A DNA stretch of 55,883 nucleotides, taken from contig CAZTVF010000021.1 of NCBI GenBank assembly GCA_964616985.1, positions 1 to 55,883 on the forward strand. The letters are read 5' to 3'. The notes under the pieces are model-generated. The model was not told where the DNA came from and made no database searches. It saw nothing but the letters and a program-made list of their open reading frames with translations. Positions 28,600 to 36,821 of this stretch are shown piece after piece (the stretch's first letter is position 1; every line of letters begins with the position of its first letter). Both the position numbers and the translations under genes were made by a program. Source of the stretch: CAZTVF01 sp964616985. Its GTDB lineage: Bacteria > Planctomycetota > Phycisphaerae > SM23-33.

Positions 28600-30720
28600 C
28601 TACCTCGCCAGATACTCTTCGATCGCCCTGGCCTTGGCGCGGTGACGGGCAGACCAGTCGCGGTTGGGGTCGCGGTCGTCGCCGGTGGCGCGGAGAGCGT
28701 CGAAGAACTCGGCGACGGCGAGGCAGGCGGCGATGTCCTGCCTCAGAAGGCTCTCGGCCGCGGCGCGGTAGCGAGAGGGCGCGTCGGCGGCAGGCGCCGC
28801 CTCCAAGCACCGCAGCCAGATCGCGTTGAGGGCGAAGTGCAGGCCGATCTCGCGGCCGACAAGGCCCATCGAATCGATGTAAAGCTTCTGGCGGCGGAGG
28901 TGCTGTCGGCGGGTGGGGGAGGGCTTGAGGCCGCTCCACCAGTCGGCATAGCCCAGGGGCTCGTCGCTTGCAACGGATACCGACGCCTCCATGTGTTTGC
29001 CCGCGGCCTGGTAGTGTGGCCAGGCGGCCTCCCAGGCGTCGCCGATGGCGGCGAAGATGTCCGCCCGCGTGCCGCCGTTGTACACGAAGTCCCCGTCCGC
29101 CTTGGGCAGGAGCGGTTCATCATCGGTGATCGGCTGTTGAGCGGCGAAGCCCTCGGGGGTGGGCGTGACGTATCGCCCGGCGTACCATCCCGGCCACTGG
29201 CGAGGCGGCAGGCTGCATGCCCGCGACAGCCTGGCATGCGCCTGCTCCAGTTCCTCCCACGCCCGCAGGCAGTGGCCGCCGGCGAGGGGCCCGAACTGGC
29301 GCTCGGCGATGCGGCGGCATACGCCGACGGCATCGGCCCCGGCGTCGAGGAAGAATTCGCGCAGCGCGACAGAGTTCGAAGACACATCCTCGTTCCACCC
29401 GCCCCAGTGGTCGAACACGCCGTCGACCCCGAGTTCATGCCACCGCCGCAGCTTCGCCGCGATTCCCAGCGGGTAGTCCTGCAGGTCATTGAGGTTGTGC
29501 ACCGTGTCGTCGCCCCAGTGGAAATCGTCGTAGCCGATGAACAACTGTCCGGTGCGGCGGCAAATGTCTCGCGCCTGTCGCAGCATGTCGTGGACCTGCC
29601 GTTCGCATTGCCAGCCGTCCGACTCGGCGGCCATGTACAGCCCGCTGGCGGCCGGCAGGCGGGCCTGGCGGTCGAGGAAATCCTGCCCGTGCCGCTCCCA
29701 GTGCCAGCCGGTGGTCAGCACCCGCAGTCCGGGGCGCACCTTCTGCCCCTCCTGGACCAGGAATCGCACCAGGCGGTCGCGCTGCTCGATCTTCGTCACG
29801 CCGCGGCACCGTTCGCACGAGGCGGGGTCGCAGAATTCCCCGCCGCTGTCGACGTTGAACAGGAAAAGCATCTCCACCTGCGGGAAGGCCGCGAAGAACC
29901 GCCCCAGCAGGTCGCGGTAGTATTCCTGCACCCGCGGGTGACCGAAGCAAAGCACCTTGCCCTGGTATGTGCCGCTGTCGGAGAGGGTGTCGGCGGGGAA
30001 TCGCGACAGCCACGCCTCGCGCACGGCCGCGGGCACCCAGGGGCCGTTCTGGCAGGGCAGTTCGGTGATCCACAGGGCGGCCTGGAGGCCGAAGTCCGCG
30101 CAATCGGCCAGAATGCGCCTAAGATGTGCGGCGTTGGAGTCGATGGCGTCGGGCGGCAGGGCCCGCGGGAAGATCGGGCTGTGCACGTAGGCCTGCAGGC
30201 TGCGGAGGTCGCCCTGCCAATCGTGCGTGAGCAGGCAGTGGGTCGCGCCCAGGCGGGCGATGTACCGCAGGTCGTCGCGCGAAGGCGGCCAGGCGTCGAA
30301 CCGGCCGTGGAAGATCCGCATGGGAATCCGGAACGTCCCGGCCAGGTGGAGGTCGTCGGGCAGTTCGACGCCGTCGCCGGCGGCGGGGCGGCAGTGGTCT
30401 CGCAGTTGCCAGACGCCCTGGAGCAGGCCTCGCGGCGTGGTGGCCAGGACCAGGAGAGAGTCGCCCGTGGCGAGCACCTCGAAGGCATCCAGGCCGGCGG
30501 GCGCCTGGTCGAGACGGCAGCGTCCCTGGCCAATGGCCTGAAGGGCGACGGCGGAATCACCGATAAGAGCCAGAAGGATTCCGCTCCCCTGGAGGTCGCG
30601 GCGGACGAGGCGCAGCGAGGCGGCGTCGGGCGCTCCCAGGAAAACGGCCAGTTCAGCCACGGCGGCGGAGTGATTCGCCTGGCCCGGCATATATATGGTT
30701 GTGGCGCGGTTGAGCTTCAA
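28600..30720 (-). CDS. Glycoside-hydrolase-like protein (GH20/GH67-type architecture)
   Basis: 706 residues with a TTG start, supported by ACGGAGA upstream. The N-terminal 120 residues resemble the small alpha/beta domain that precedes the barrel in GH20 and GH67 enzymes ('DSLLVLATTPRGLLQGVWQL'). A probable TIM barrel follows ('RIPMRIFHGRFDAWPPSRDD', 'EMLFLFNVDSGGEFCDPASC', 'GQLFIGYDDFHWGDDT'), then a helical C-terminal part. A CxxxxCxxC cluster ('CDPASCERC') lies within the barrel. No signal peptide, so cytoplasmic action on an imported glycoside is possible. Family is a resemblance only. It diverges from secDF. Confidence 0.6.
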   Translation of the reverse strand: MKLNRATTIYMPGQANHSAAVAELAVFLGAPDAASLRLVRRDLQGSGILLALIGDSAVALQAIGQGRCRLDQAPAGLDAFEVLATGDSLLVLATTPRGLLQGVWQLRDHCRPAAGDGVELPDDLHLAGTFRIPMRIFHGRFDAWPPSRDDLRYIARLGATHCLLTHDWQGDLRSLQAYVHSPIFPRALPPDAIDSNAAHLRRILADCADFGLQAALWITELPCQNGPWVPAAVREAWLSRFPADTLSDSGTYQGKVLCFGHPRVQEYYRDLLGRFFAAFPQVEMLFLFNVDSGGEFCDPASCERCRGVTKIEQRDRLVRFLVQEGQKVRPGLRVLTTGWHWERHGQDFLDRQARLPAASGLYMAAESDGWQCERQVHDMLRQARDICRRTGQLFIGYDDFHWGDDTVHNLNDLQDYPLGIAAKLRRWHELGVDGVFDHWGGWNEDVSSNSVALREFFLDAGADAVGVCRRIAERQFGPLAGGHCLRAWEELEQAHARLSRACSLPPRQWPGWYAGRYVTPTPEGFAAQQPITDDEPLLPKADGDFVYNGGTRADIFAAIGDAWEAAWPHYQAAGKHMEASVSVASDEPLGYADWWSGLKPSPTRRQHLRRQKLYIDSMGLVGREIGLHFALNAIWLRCLEAAPAADAPSRYRAAAESLLRQDIAACLAVAEFFDALRATGDDRDPNRDWSARHRAKARAIEEYLAR

Positions 30721-30923
30721 GGTCGTCTCCGTAAACTTATGCGTCGCCGCTAGCGTAAAGGATCACGGGGGGGAAGAAAAGGGGGGACTGCCGCGCCAGG
30801 TTTAGGATTGACCAAAACGGCAAGTTGCGTCACAATGACCGGTTCTGTGCGGTCCCGTCATGCCTCGCCGGGCAAGGGCCGTCGTCTTCGTATCCGTCTT
30901 ACGCCTTTGGAAAACAGGAAAAA

Positions 30924-33900
30924 ATGAACGCGAAAAATCTACCGCTGAAGTTCGGCATCCTCGCCGTGCTGGTCGCCTTGTGCCTGTGGTCGCTGTACAC
31001 CAAGGAACTGCGGCAAGGCATCGACCTTAAGGGCGGCACGAGCATGATCTTCGAGATCAAGACCAGCGAGGCCGAGCGCGCCCGTCTGGCGGCCGACATT
31101 GAGGCCAAGCAGGCGGAGCTCGCCGCCGCTACCGACGAGGCCAAGAAGAAGGAACTCCAGACCCAGATCGACCAGCAAAAGGCGCAGGTTGCCTCCCTGG
31201 CCAAGGCCGAGGGCGACTCCGCCGACCTCACCGAGCGCATCATCAACGTGCTCAAGGAACGCGTCGATCCCCAGGGCCTCAGCTCGCTGGAATGGAGCCC
31301 CATGGGCCGCAGCCGCATCGAAGTGCGCATGCCCGCCGGCACCACCGCCAGCCGCGACAGCAAGCTCAAGTACGACGAGGCCATCGAGAAGGTCGAGAAG
31401 GGCAACCTCCAGCGCAGCGACCTGTGGGACGTGATGAACGCCGCGCCGGCCGACCGCGCGGGCGTCATCGCCCGCGTCTCCAGGGGCGATGCCGAGATCG
31501 CCCGCCTGCTGACCGACTACGTCGCCGCCAATGACGCCCTGGCCGCCGCCAAGAGCAACCTCGATAAGGCCCAGGCCCGCGTCGATGAAGTGCCCGCCAC
31601 CACCACACAGCCCACCGACGCACAGAAGAAGCTGCTCGATGAGTTGACCGCGGCCGAGACCGCCTTCGAGGCCGCACAGGCTCGGATGGCCGATGCGACG
31701 GACAAGGTCCAGTCGCAGAACGTCACCCGCGGCGCGCTTCAGAACGTCTTCCGCAGCTACATCTCCGCCACCGAGGCCTCGGCCTTGCGCAACGACACCG
31801 AAGTCAAGCGCCGCCGCGAGGCGTTCGCTTCCAGCCTTGACCGCCTGCTGAAAGAGCACCCCAACCGCAAGGCCGACATCGAGATGGTGGTCGCCGCGTA
31901 CAAGAAGTGGGCCGAGGTCCGCCGCCAGCTGGACGACCCGGCCGACCTGATCCGCCTGATCCGCAACGCGGGCGTGCTGGAATTCCGCATCGCCCCCGTC
32001 TCGGCCGCCGGCCAGGCCGGCAGCAAGCTCATCATGCCCCCCGAGAAGGAAGCCTATTACAAGAAGGTCCTTCAGAACCCCGACCAGGGCCCCGAGTGGC
32101 TCCGCCGGCAGAACAGCGAGTTCCTCTGGTTCCCCGTCAAAAACGACACGGAAAAGTTCGGCGGCCTGGTCACCGGCGACTTCGGCGGCCGCACCTACGT
32201 GCTGCTGTACAACCAGCCGGGCTTCCAGATGCTCCAGCAGCGCGGCGAGGGCGGTTGGTCGCTCACCCGCGCCCGCGTCACCAGCGATCAGAACATGCAG
32301 CCGGCCGTTGGCTTTGACTTCAACGAGAAGGGCGCCAGCCTCTTCGGCGACATGACCGAGAAACACAAGGGCGACCTGATGGCGATCCTGCTGGACGACG
32401 AGGTCTTCTCGGCGCCGCGGATCAACGCCCGCATCACCTCCAGCGGCATCATCGAAGGCAACTTCACGCAGGAGGAAGCCTCCAGCCTGGCCCGCGTGCT
32501 GGAGAAGGGCTCGCTGCCGGCCAAGCTGAATTCCGAGCCGGTGGCGGTGAACACGTTCGGCCCCAGCTTCGGTGAAGAGAACCTCCAGGCGGCCCTGCGA
32601 GCGGGCTTCTGGGGCACGGTCGGCACGGTGGCGTTCATGCTGGTCTACTACATGTTCGCCGGCATGGTGGCCAACGTGGCGCTGGCGCTGCAGGTGCTGC
32701 TGATCCTGGGCGCGATGAGCATGCTCGGCGCGGTCTTCACCCTGCCGGGCATCGCGGGCTTGATTCTGACCGTCGGCATGGCCGTGGATGCCAACGTGCT
32801 GATCTACGAGCGCCTGCGCGAAGAGCAGCTGCGAGGCCTGTCCATCCGCATGGCCCTCAAGAACGCTTACGAACGTGCGTTCAGCGCGATCTTCGACTCC
32901 AACACCACCACGCTGATCACCTGCGCCATCCTGGGTTGGGTGGCCACGCCCGAAATCCGCGGCTTCGCGATCACGCTGGGCCTGGGCGTCGTGTTCAACA
33001 TCTTCACGGCCGTATATGTGACCCGCTGGGTGTTCCAGGTCCTGTTGGAGCGCGGCTGGGTCGCCAAGCCGCTGTCGATGCTGCGGCTGATCGGCGTGCC
33101 GAACATCAACTGGATGGCCAAGCGGTACTACTTCTGGGCCTTCTCGCTGATCACGGGGGTCTTCGGCCTGTTCGCATTGTTTGCCCAGGGCAAGGACATC
33201 CTGGGCATCGAGTTTTCTTCGGGCACCAAGGCGACGATCACGTTCAAGGACGACGCCCTGATCAACGGCAAGCTGCCCAACGACCAGATGGTCGAGACCG
33301 TCTTCCGCGACAAGGCCCGCGCCTCGGGCAACGAGAAGCTGATCAACAACTCGCGCGTGGAAAAGGTGGTCACCAACCGCCTCGCCCACTTCATGAACGA
33401 CCACGACAAGAACAGCGATGGCAAGGTCACCCGCGAGGAATGGATCGGCCAGGGCCTCAACGGGCCGTTCTTCGATGAACTGGACGTCGCGGCCAAGGCG
33501 GGCGGCGCGCTGACGGCTGCCAACCTCAAGGACTCCTTGCCGGCCAATTCCTACCAGATCGTCACCACCGAGACCCGCCTGTCGCAGATCCAGCCGGTGC
33601 TGGCCACCGCCTTCACGGGCGCGCTGGAACAGCGTCAGCGGATCGAATTCGAACTGATCAAGGGCGGAACGCTGCCGGACATGGGCGTCAGCCTGGCCGC
33701 CGACGGCAAGACGCAGATCAATAAGGCCATGCTCCAGAAGGCCGCCCAGAAATACCACAAGGAACTGATTGACGCCGAGGGCGGCGTGCTGCTGGCCGTC
33801 AAGGTCCAGACGCCGATCTCGGTTGCCGAGGCCGAGCAGCGCATCCGCGAGATGCGGTTCCAGCCGGACTTCTCGCAGCTGGCCCTCAACAGCTCCAACG

Positions 33901-34670
33901 TCATCGGCCTGACCTCCGCCGGCGGCGACAAGTTCTCGGAGCTGGCCGTTCTGGTCACGCCGTCCGATTCGTCCATCGCCAGCAGTTCTAAGGCCTGGAG
34001 CGAATTCGCCGACAAGGAACTCGGCCTGCTGGGCGATTCGCTCCACCGCCAGGAGGCGATGGTGGCCACCAACTTCGACGCCGCCATTGCCGGCCAGACC
34101 TCCCAGGCCGCCATCATGGCGATGGTGCTGAGCTGGATGGCGATCATCATCTACCTGTGGGTGCGGTTCGGCACGCTGCGGTGGGGCCTGGCCGCCGTCG
34201 TCTGCCTCGTGCACGATTCGATCATCATGCTGGGCCTGATCGCGGCCTCCTCGTGGATCGCCGCTACCAGTATCGGCCACTGGCTGGGCGTGGAGCCCTT
34301 CAAGCTGGACCTGGCGATGATCGCGGCCTTGCTGACGATCATCGGTTACTCGGTCAATGACACGATCGTCGTGTTTGACCGCATCCGCGAGAACCGCGGC
34401 AAGCTGACCACCGTCACGCCGCAGGTGATCAATATGTCGATCAACCAGACGCTGAGCCGTACGCTGCTGACGAGCTCGACGGTGTTCCTGGTGGTGGTGG
34501 TAATGTACATCTGGGGCGGCCCGGGCATTCACGGGTTCAACTATGCCCTGGCCATCGGCATCCTGTTCGGCACGTACTCGTCCATCGCCGTGGCCGCGCC
34601 CATCCTGCTGGGCCTCAGGGAGATGGTGACCGGCCACGCATCCGCCGCCACCGAGCCCACGGCGAAGTAA
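30924..34670 (+). CDS. secDF: Fused SecD-SecF protein translocase subunit
   Basis: 1248 residues from the ATG at 30924 (MNAKNLPLKFGILAVLVALC); the longer frame to 30825 lacks a good start. SecDF uses the proton gradient to pull proteins across the membrane. The SecD half has 'GIDLKGGTSMIFEI' and 'FSAIFDSNTTTLITCAILG'; the SecF half starts near residue 728 with 'GIEFSSGTKATITF' and has 'DTIVVFDRIRENRGK'. Oddities are two alanine/lysine-rich coiled-coil stretches in the SecD extracytoplasmic region (about residues 50-95 and 205-265) and a canonical EF-hand loop DKNSDGKVTREE at 828-839 in the SecF extracytoplasmic region. A terminator follows. Confidence 0.95.
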   Translation: MNAKNLPLKFGILAVLVALCLWSLYTKELRQGIDLKGGTSMIFEIKTSEAERARLAADIEAKQAELAAATDEAKKKELQTQIDQQKAQVASLAKAEGDSADLTERIINVLKERVDPQGLSSLEWSPMGRSRIEVRMPAGTTASRDSKLKYDEAIEKVEKGNLQRSDLWDVMNAAPADRAGVIARVSRGDAEIARLLTDYVAANDALAAAKSNLDKAQARVDEVPATTTQPTDAQKKLLDELTAAETAFEAAQARMADATDKVQSQNVTRGALQNVFRSYISATEASALRNDTEVKRRREAFASSLDRLLKEHPNRKADIEMVVAAYKKWAEVRRQLDDPADLIRLIRNAGVLEFRIAPVSAAGQAGSKLIMPPEKEAYYKKVLQNPDQGPEWLRRQNSEFLWFPVKNDTEKFGGLVTGDFGGRTYVLLYNQPGFQMLQQRGEGGWSLTRARVTSDQNMQPAVGFDFNEKGASLFGDMTEKHKGDLMAILLDDEVFSAPRINARITSSGIIEGNFTQEEASSLARVLEKGSLPAKLNSEPVAVNTFGPSFGEENLQAALRAGFWGTVGTVAFMLVYYMFAGMVANVALALQVLLILGAMSMLGAVFTLPGIAGLILTVGMAVDANVLIYERLREEQLRGLSIRMALKNAYERAFSAIFDSNTTTLITCAILGWVATPEIRGFAITLGLGVVFNIFTAVYVTRWVFQVLLERGWVAKPLSMLRLIGVPNINWMAKRYYFWAFSLITGVFGLFALFAQGKDILGIEFSSGTKATITFKDDALINGKLPNDQMVETVFRDKARASGNEKLINNSRVEKVVTNRLAHFMNDHDKNSDGKVTREEWIGQGLNGPFFDELDVAAKAGGALTAANLKDSLPANSYQIVTTETRLSQIQPVLATAFTGALEQRQRIEFELIKGGTLPDMGVSLAADGKTQINKAMLQKAAQKYHKELIDAEGGVLLAVKVQTPISVAEAEQRIREMRFQPDFSQLALNSSNVIGLTSAGGDKFSELAVLVTPSDSSIASSSKAWSEFADKELGLLGDSLHRQEAMVATNFDAAIAGQTSQAAIMAMVLSWMAIIIYLWVRFGTLRWGLAAVVCLVHDSIIMLGLIAASSWIAATSIGHWLGVEPFKLDLAMIAALLTIIGYSVNDTIVVFDRIRENRGKLTTVTPQVINMSINQTLSRTLLTSSTVFLVVVVMYIWGGPGIHGFNYALAIGILFGTYSSIAVAAPILLGLREMVTGHASAATEPTAK

Positions 34671-34690
34671 GACCTCGATCTGACGTTCCA

Positions 34691-34728
34691 CAGCGGCGGG
34701 ATCTACCCAGGTCCCGCCGCTGTTTTTC
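34691..34728 (+). terminator. Rho-independent terminator of secDF
   Basis: CAGCGGCGGGA pairs with TCCCGCCGCTG across a 10-base loop, followed by TTTTTC. It lies 20 bp after the secDF stop. Confidence 0.9.
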
Positions 34729-34737
34729 ATCCGGGAC

Positions 34738-34765
34738 GGGCGGCGGCCTTCCAAGGCCGCCACCC
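34738..34765. repeat. GGCGGCCTT hairpin, copy 1
   Basis: GGCGGCCTT and AAGGCCGCC separated by two bases, bordered by GGGC and ACCC. A related hairpin is at 47301-47328, and a half copy (GGGTGGCGGCCTT) is at 36349-36361. They lack T-runs, so they are probably repeats rather than terminators. Confidence 0.5.
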
Positions 34766-34833
34766 ACAGCACCATGTCTACCCCGCCTCTCGCATCTTGT
34801 CCGAACTTGGCCGCACCTTGTGCGTCAAAACGT

Positions 34834-34839
34834 TATACT
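34834..34839 (+). promoter_or_regulatory. Candidate -10 box for a leaderless transcript
   Basis: TATACT ends seven bases before the ATG at 34847 and no Shine-Dalgarno motif is present. No convincing -35 box at the usual spacing. Confidence 0.35.
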
Positions 34840-34846
34840 TGTTCCC

Positions 34847-36334
34847 ATGTTCTGCCGCAGATACATGCTGCTCCTGATTGCCCTGGCGGTGGCCCTGCCC
34901 GGGTGCCCGCCGGCGCCTCCCCCCGCGCCGCCGGCGCCGCCGCCGGCCGGCGAGGCCGTGACGAACCAGCAGAAGGCAGCCTACCCCGAGGCCGCCGCGG
35001 GCACGTTCGTCTCCCTGGCCGACTTCGAAGGCCCCGGCGCGGACTTCCAGGCAGGTTCATTCACCGTCGTCGGGGGCGAGGGCGGCCGCTGTGCACTCAC
35101 CCACGCCGCCGCCCGCACCGGCCGCGGCGCGCTGGAAGCCGTCCTCCCGCCGGGCGGCGCATTGCGATTCGCTCCGGCGGATTTCGACCTGCGGCCTTAC
35201 ACGCTCTTGACCCTCGCCCTCCGCGTCGAAGAGCCCCGCACCGATCTCTACCTCGCCTTCGGCGGCGAAGCCAACGCCGCAGCGGGGCCCTTCGAACTCG
35301 CCATCGGCTGGAACACCGTGGAGATTGACGTGGCGAAGGTGTCGGCGCCGCTGTCGCCGCTGGCGGTGAACCTGGAGTTCCGCCAGGCCCAGTCGCCGGT
35401 GACGCTGCTGCTGGATGACGTGCTGGCGATCGACAACCGCCGCCTGATCACGCCCGCCCCCGAGGGGCTGACGCTGGAGAAGGTCGGCCTGGATTACGTG
35501 ATCGACTACCCCCGGCGTTCGCACCCGCTGCGCCTGGGGCGGGATCGCGACGGCCTGTGGCGCCTCGGGGCGGAGCAGCCGGTGCTGCAGATCGCGCCCG
35601 CCGGCAAGGGTCTTGCGGCTGGAGACGCCGAATCCATCGAGGTGATGGGCCCGCCGCGCCACGGCCGTGTCGAACTGCTCGAGGCCAACCCGCTCCGTGT
35701 CCGCCTGGCCAGCACGTGGTATTTCCCGGCGGGCCCGGCGTCGCCGTCGGCCGCCGCGGGGAGGCAGATTCGCTGGGAGCACACCTTCTATGGCGACGGA
35801 CGCTGGGTTGCGCACCTTCGTTACAACAACTCCGGCGGCGCGGCCACCTCGGCCATGAGGCTGTCCATGCCGCAGGACGTCGCCTGGGGGGCGGGCCGCA
35901 GCGGCCGGGTCTTGCTCGATCCCGAGTTCTACATGCCCGTGAGGCGGCTGAGTTTCCAGGCGGCCTTGCTCGACGAAGACCGGGACCTGATGCTGCGCAA
36001 CTACAACGCCGCTGTCCCGCTCCGTATCGCGCTGGCCGCCGCGGCCGCCAGCGCCGAGGGCGACCTCGACCACGACGGCTTCGATGAGTCTGAAGGCTGC
36101 TATTACCTGCAGGCCGTCGGCGGCCGGTGCCGCTTTGCGGTTGCGCCGCGGCCGGGCGGCGTCGTCCGCCCTATCTTCCGCATCGCCGGCCCCTGGAAGG
36201 CCCCGCCGGCGGTCACCTGCGACGGGCAGCGGATACGCACCGTCGTCACGCTCGCCGACGGGTCAATCCTGTTCGGCCTTCCCGGCCGCATCGACAAGGT
36301 CACCGCCGTCGAGATCGTCGGCGAGCCGCAGTGA
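34847..36334 (+). CDS. Lipoprotein of unknown function
   Basis: 495 residues. MFCRRYMLLLIALAVALPGC is a signal peptide with lipobox LPGC, followed by a proline/alanine linker. A beta-rich domain ('YTLLTLALRVEEPRTDLYLA', 'GWNTVEIDVAKVSAPLSPLA') resembles a carbohydrate-binding jelly roll. Further beta domains follow and, near residue 409, the calcium-type loop DLDHDGFDESEG. An in-frame ATG at 34820 would disrupt the signal peptide. There is no ribosome-binding site; a TATACT seven bases upstream suggests a leaderless message. It is separated from secDF by a terminator. Surface binding is a guess. Confidence 0.72.
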   Translation: MFCRRYMLLLIALAVALPGCPPAPPPAPPAPPPAGEAVTNQQKAAYPEAAAGTFVSLADFEGPGADFQAGSFTVVGGEGGRCALTHAAARTGRGALEAVLPPGGALRFAPADFDLRPYTLLTLALRVEEPRTDLYLAFGGEANAAAGPFELAIGWNTVEIDVAKVSAPLSPLAVNLEFRQAQSPVTLLLDDVLAIDNRRLITPAPEGLTLEKVGLDYVIDYPRRSHPLRLGRDRDGLWRLGAEQPVLQIAPAGKGLAAGDAESIEVMGPPRHGRVELLEANPLRVRLASTWYFPAGPASPSAAAGRQIRWEHTFYGDGRWVAHLRYNNSGGAATSAMRLSMPQDVAWGAGRSGRVLLDPEFYMPVRRLSFQAALLDEDRDLMLRNYNAAVPLRIALAAAAASAEGDLDHDGFDESEGCYYLQAVGGRCRFAVAPRPGGVVRPIFRIAGPWKAPPAVTCDGQRIRTVVTLADGSILFGLPGRIDKVTAVEIVGEPQ

Positions 36335-36381
36335 CCTGGCGGGTGGCCGGGTGGCGGCCTTCCTGCCTCCGGCAGGCAAGC

Positions 36382-36531
36382 CTGGTAGTTCATCACAATC
36401 TAATACGTCAGTGCGTCTGGCAGCGGCTTGCCGTTCGGCGCTGTAGAAGCCCCGGGCATCACCCACATCTGACAGCGCCGAACGGCAAGCCGCCAGCTGT
36501 GGTCACATGTCCAATTCTGACGAACTACCAG
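36382..36531. repeat. 150-bp nested inverted repeat upstream of the EPS operon
   Basis: The outer arms CTGGTAGTTCATCACAAT and ATTCTGACGAACTACCAG are inverted with two mismatches. The inner arms GGCTTGCCGTTCGGCGCTGT and ACAGCGCCGAACGGCAAGCC are a perfect 20-bp inverted repeat around about 29 bases. It fills part of the 487-bp gap 36335-36821 and looks like a MITE or REPIN. Confidence 0.7.
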
Positions 36532-36821
36532 GGCGCGTAGATAAGACGAATTTTCCCTCGCAGCGCGATCCCGGCCCTTTCGGGCGGCGTAGAATGTGTA
36601 CGCATGAAGGCTCGGGGTGCACGGCGGCAACCCCTTATTTCCTCAAGATGTATGAACAGCTAGCCGATGATTTTGGTAAGGCATTCTGCACCCTGCAGCA
36701 TGCTTCGCTTGCTATGCACGCTTCGAAAGGCCCGAATACGGCGGACGGATCCCCCGGTCCGGGCGTCACTTGTGCGCGGAGGGCGCCAAGAAAGCGGCAG
36801 TAAAAAAGGAAGAAGGTCGCC
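36532..36821 (+). promoter_or_regulatory. Long leader region of the exopolysaccharide/exosortase operon
   Basis: About 290 bp without a convincing gene ahead of the GTG at 36822. It contains short hairpins (GGGGTGCACGGCGGCAACCCC near 36614; CGGAC.GGTCCG near 36742). A 98-codon frame (36507-36803) crosses it but has no good ribosome-binding site. I tried to read the leader as a known riboswitch and could not. Confidence 0.3.

Noticed and set aside
30939..34775. 1278-codon minus-strand frame
   Set aside because: Antisense shadow of secDF, whose membrane segments and motifs are clear.
36507..36803. 98-codon frame in the leader of the EPS operon
   Set aside because: Starts inside a palindromic repeat, has no ribosome-binding site and no recognisable domain.
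36532..36821. Possible riboswitch (c-di-GMP-I type) before the Wza-like gene
   Set aside because: Tetraloop/receptor elements of the known consensus could not be matched. A covariance search with Rfam models would settle it.
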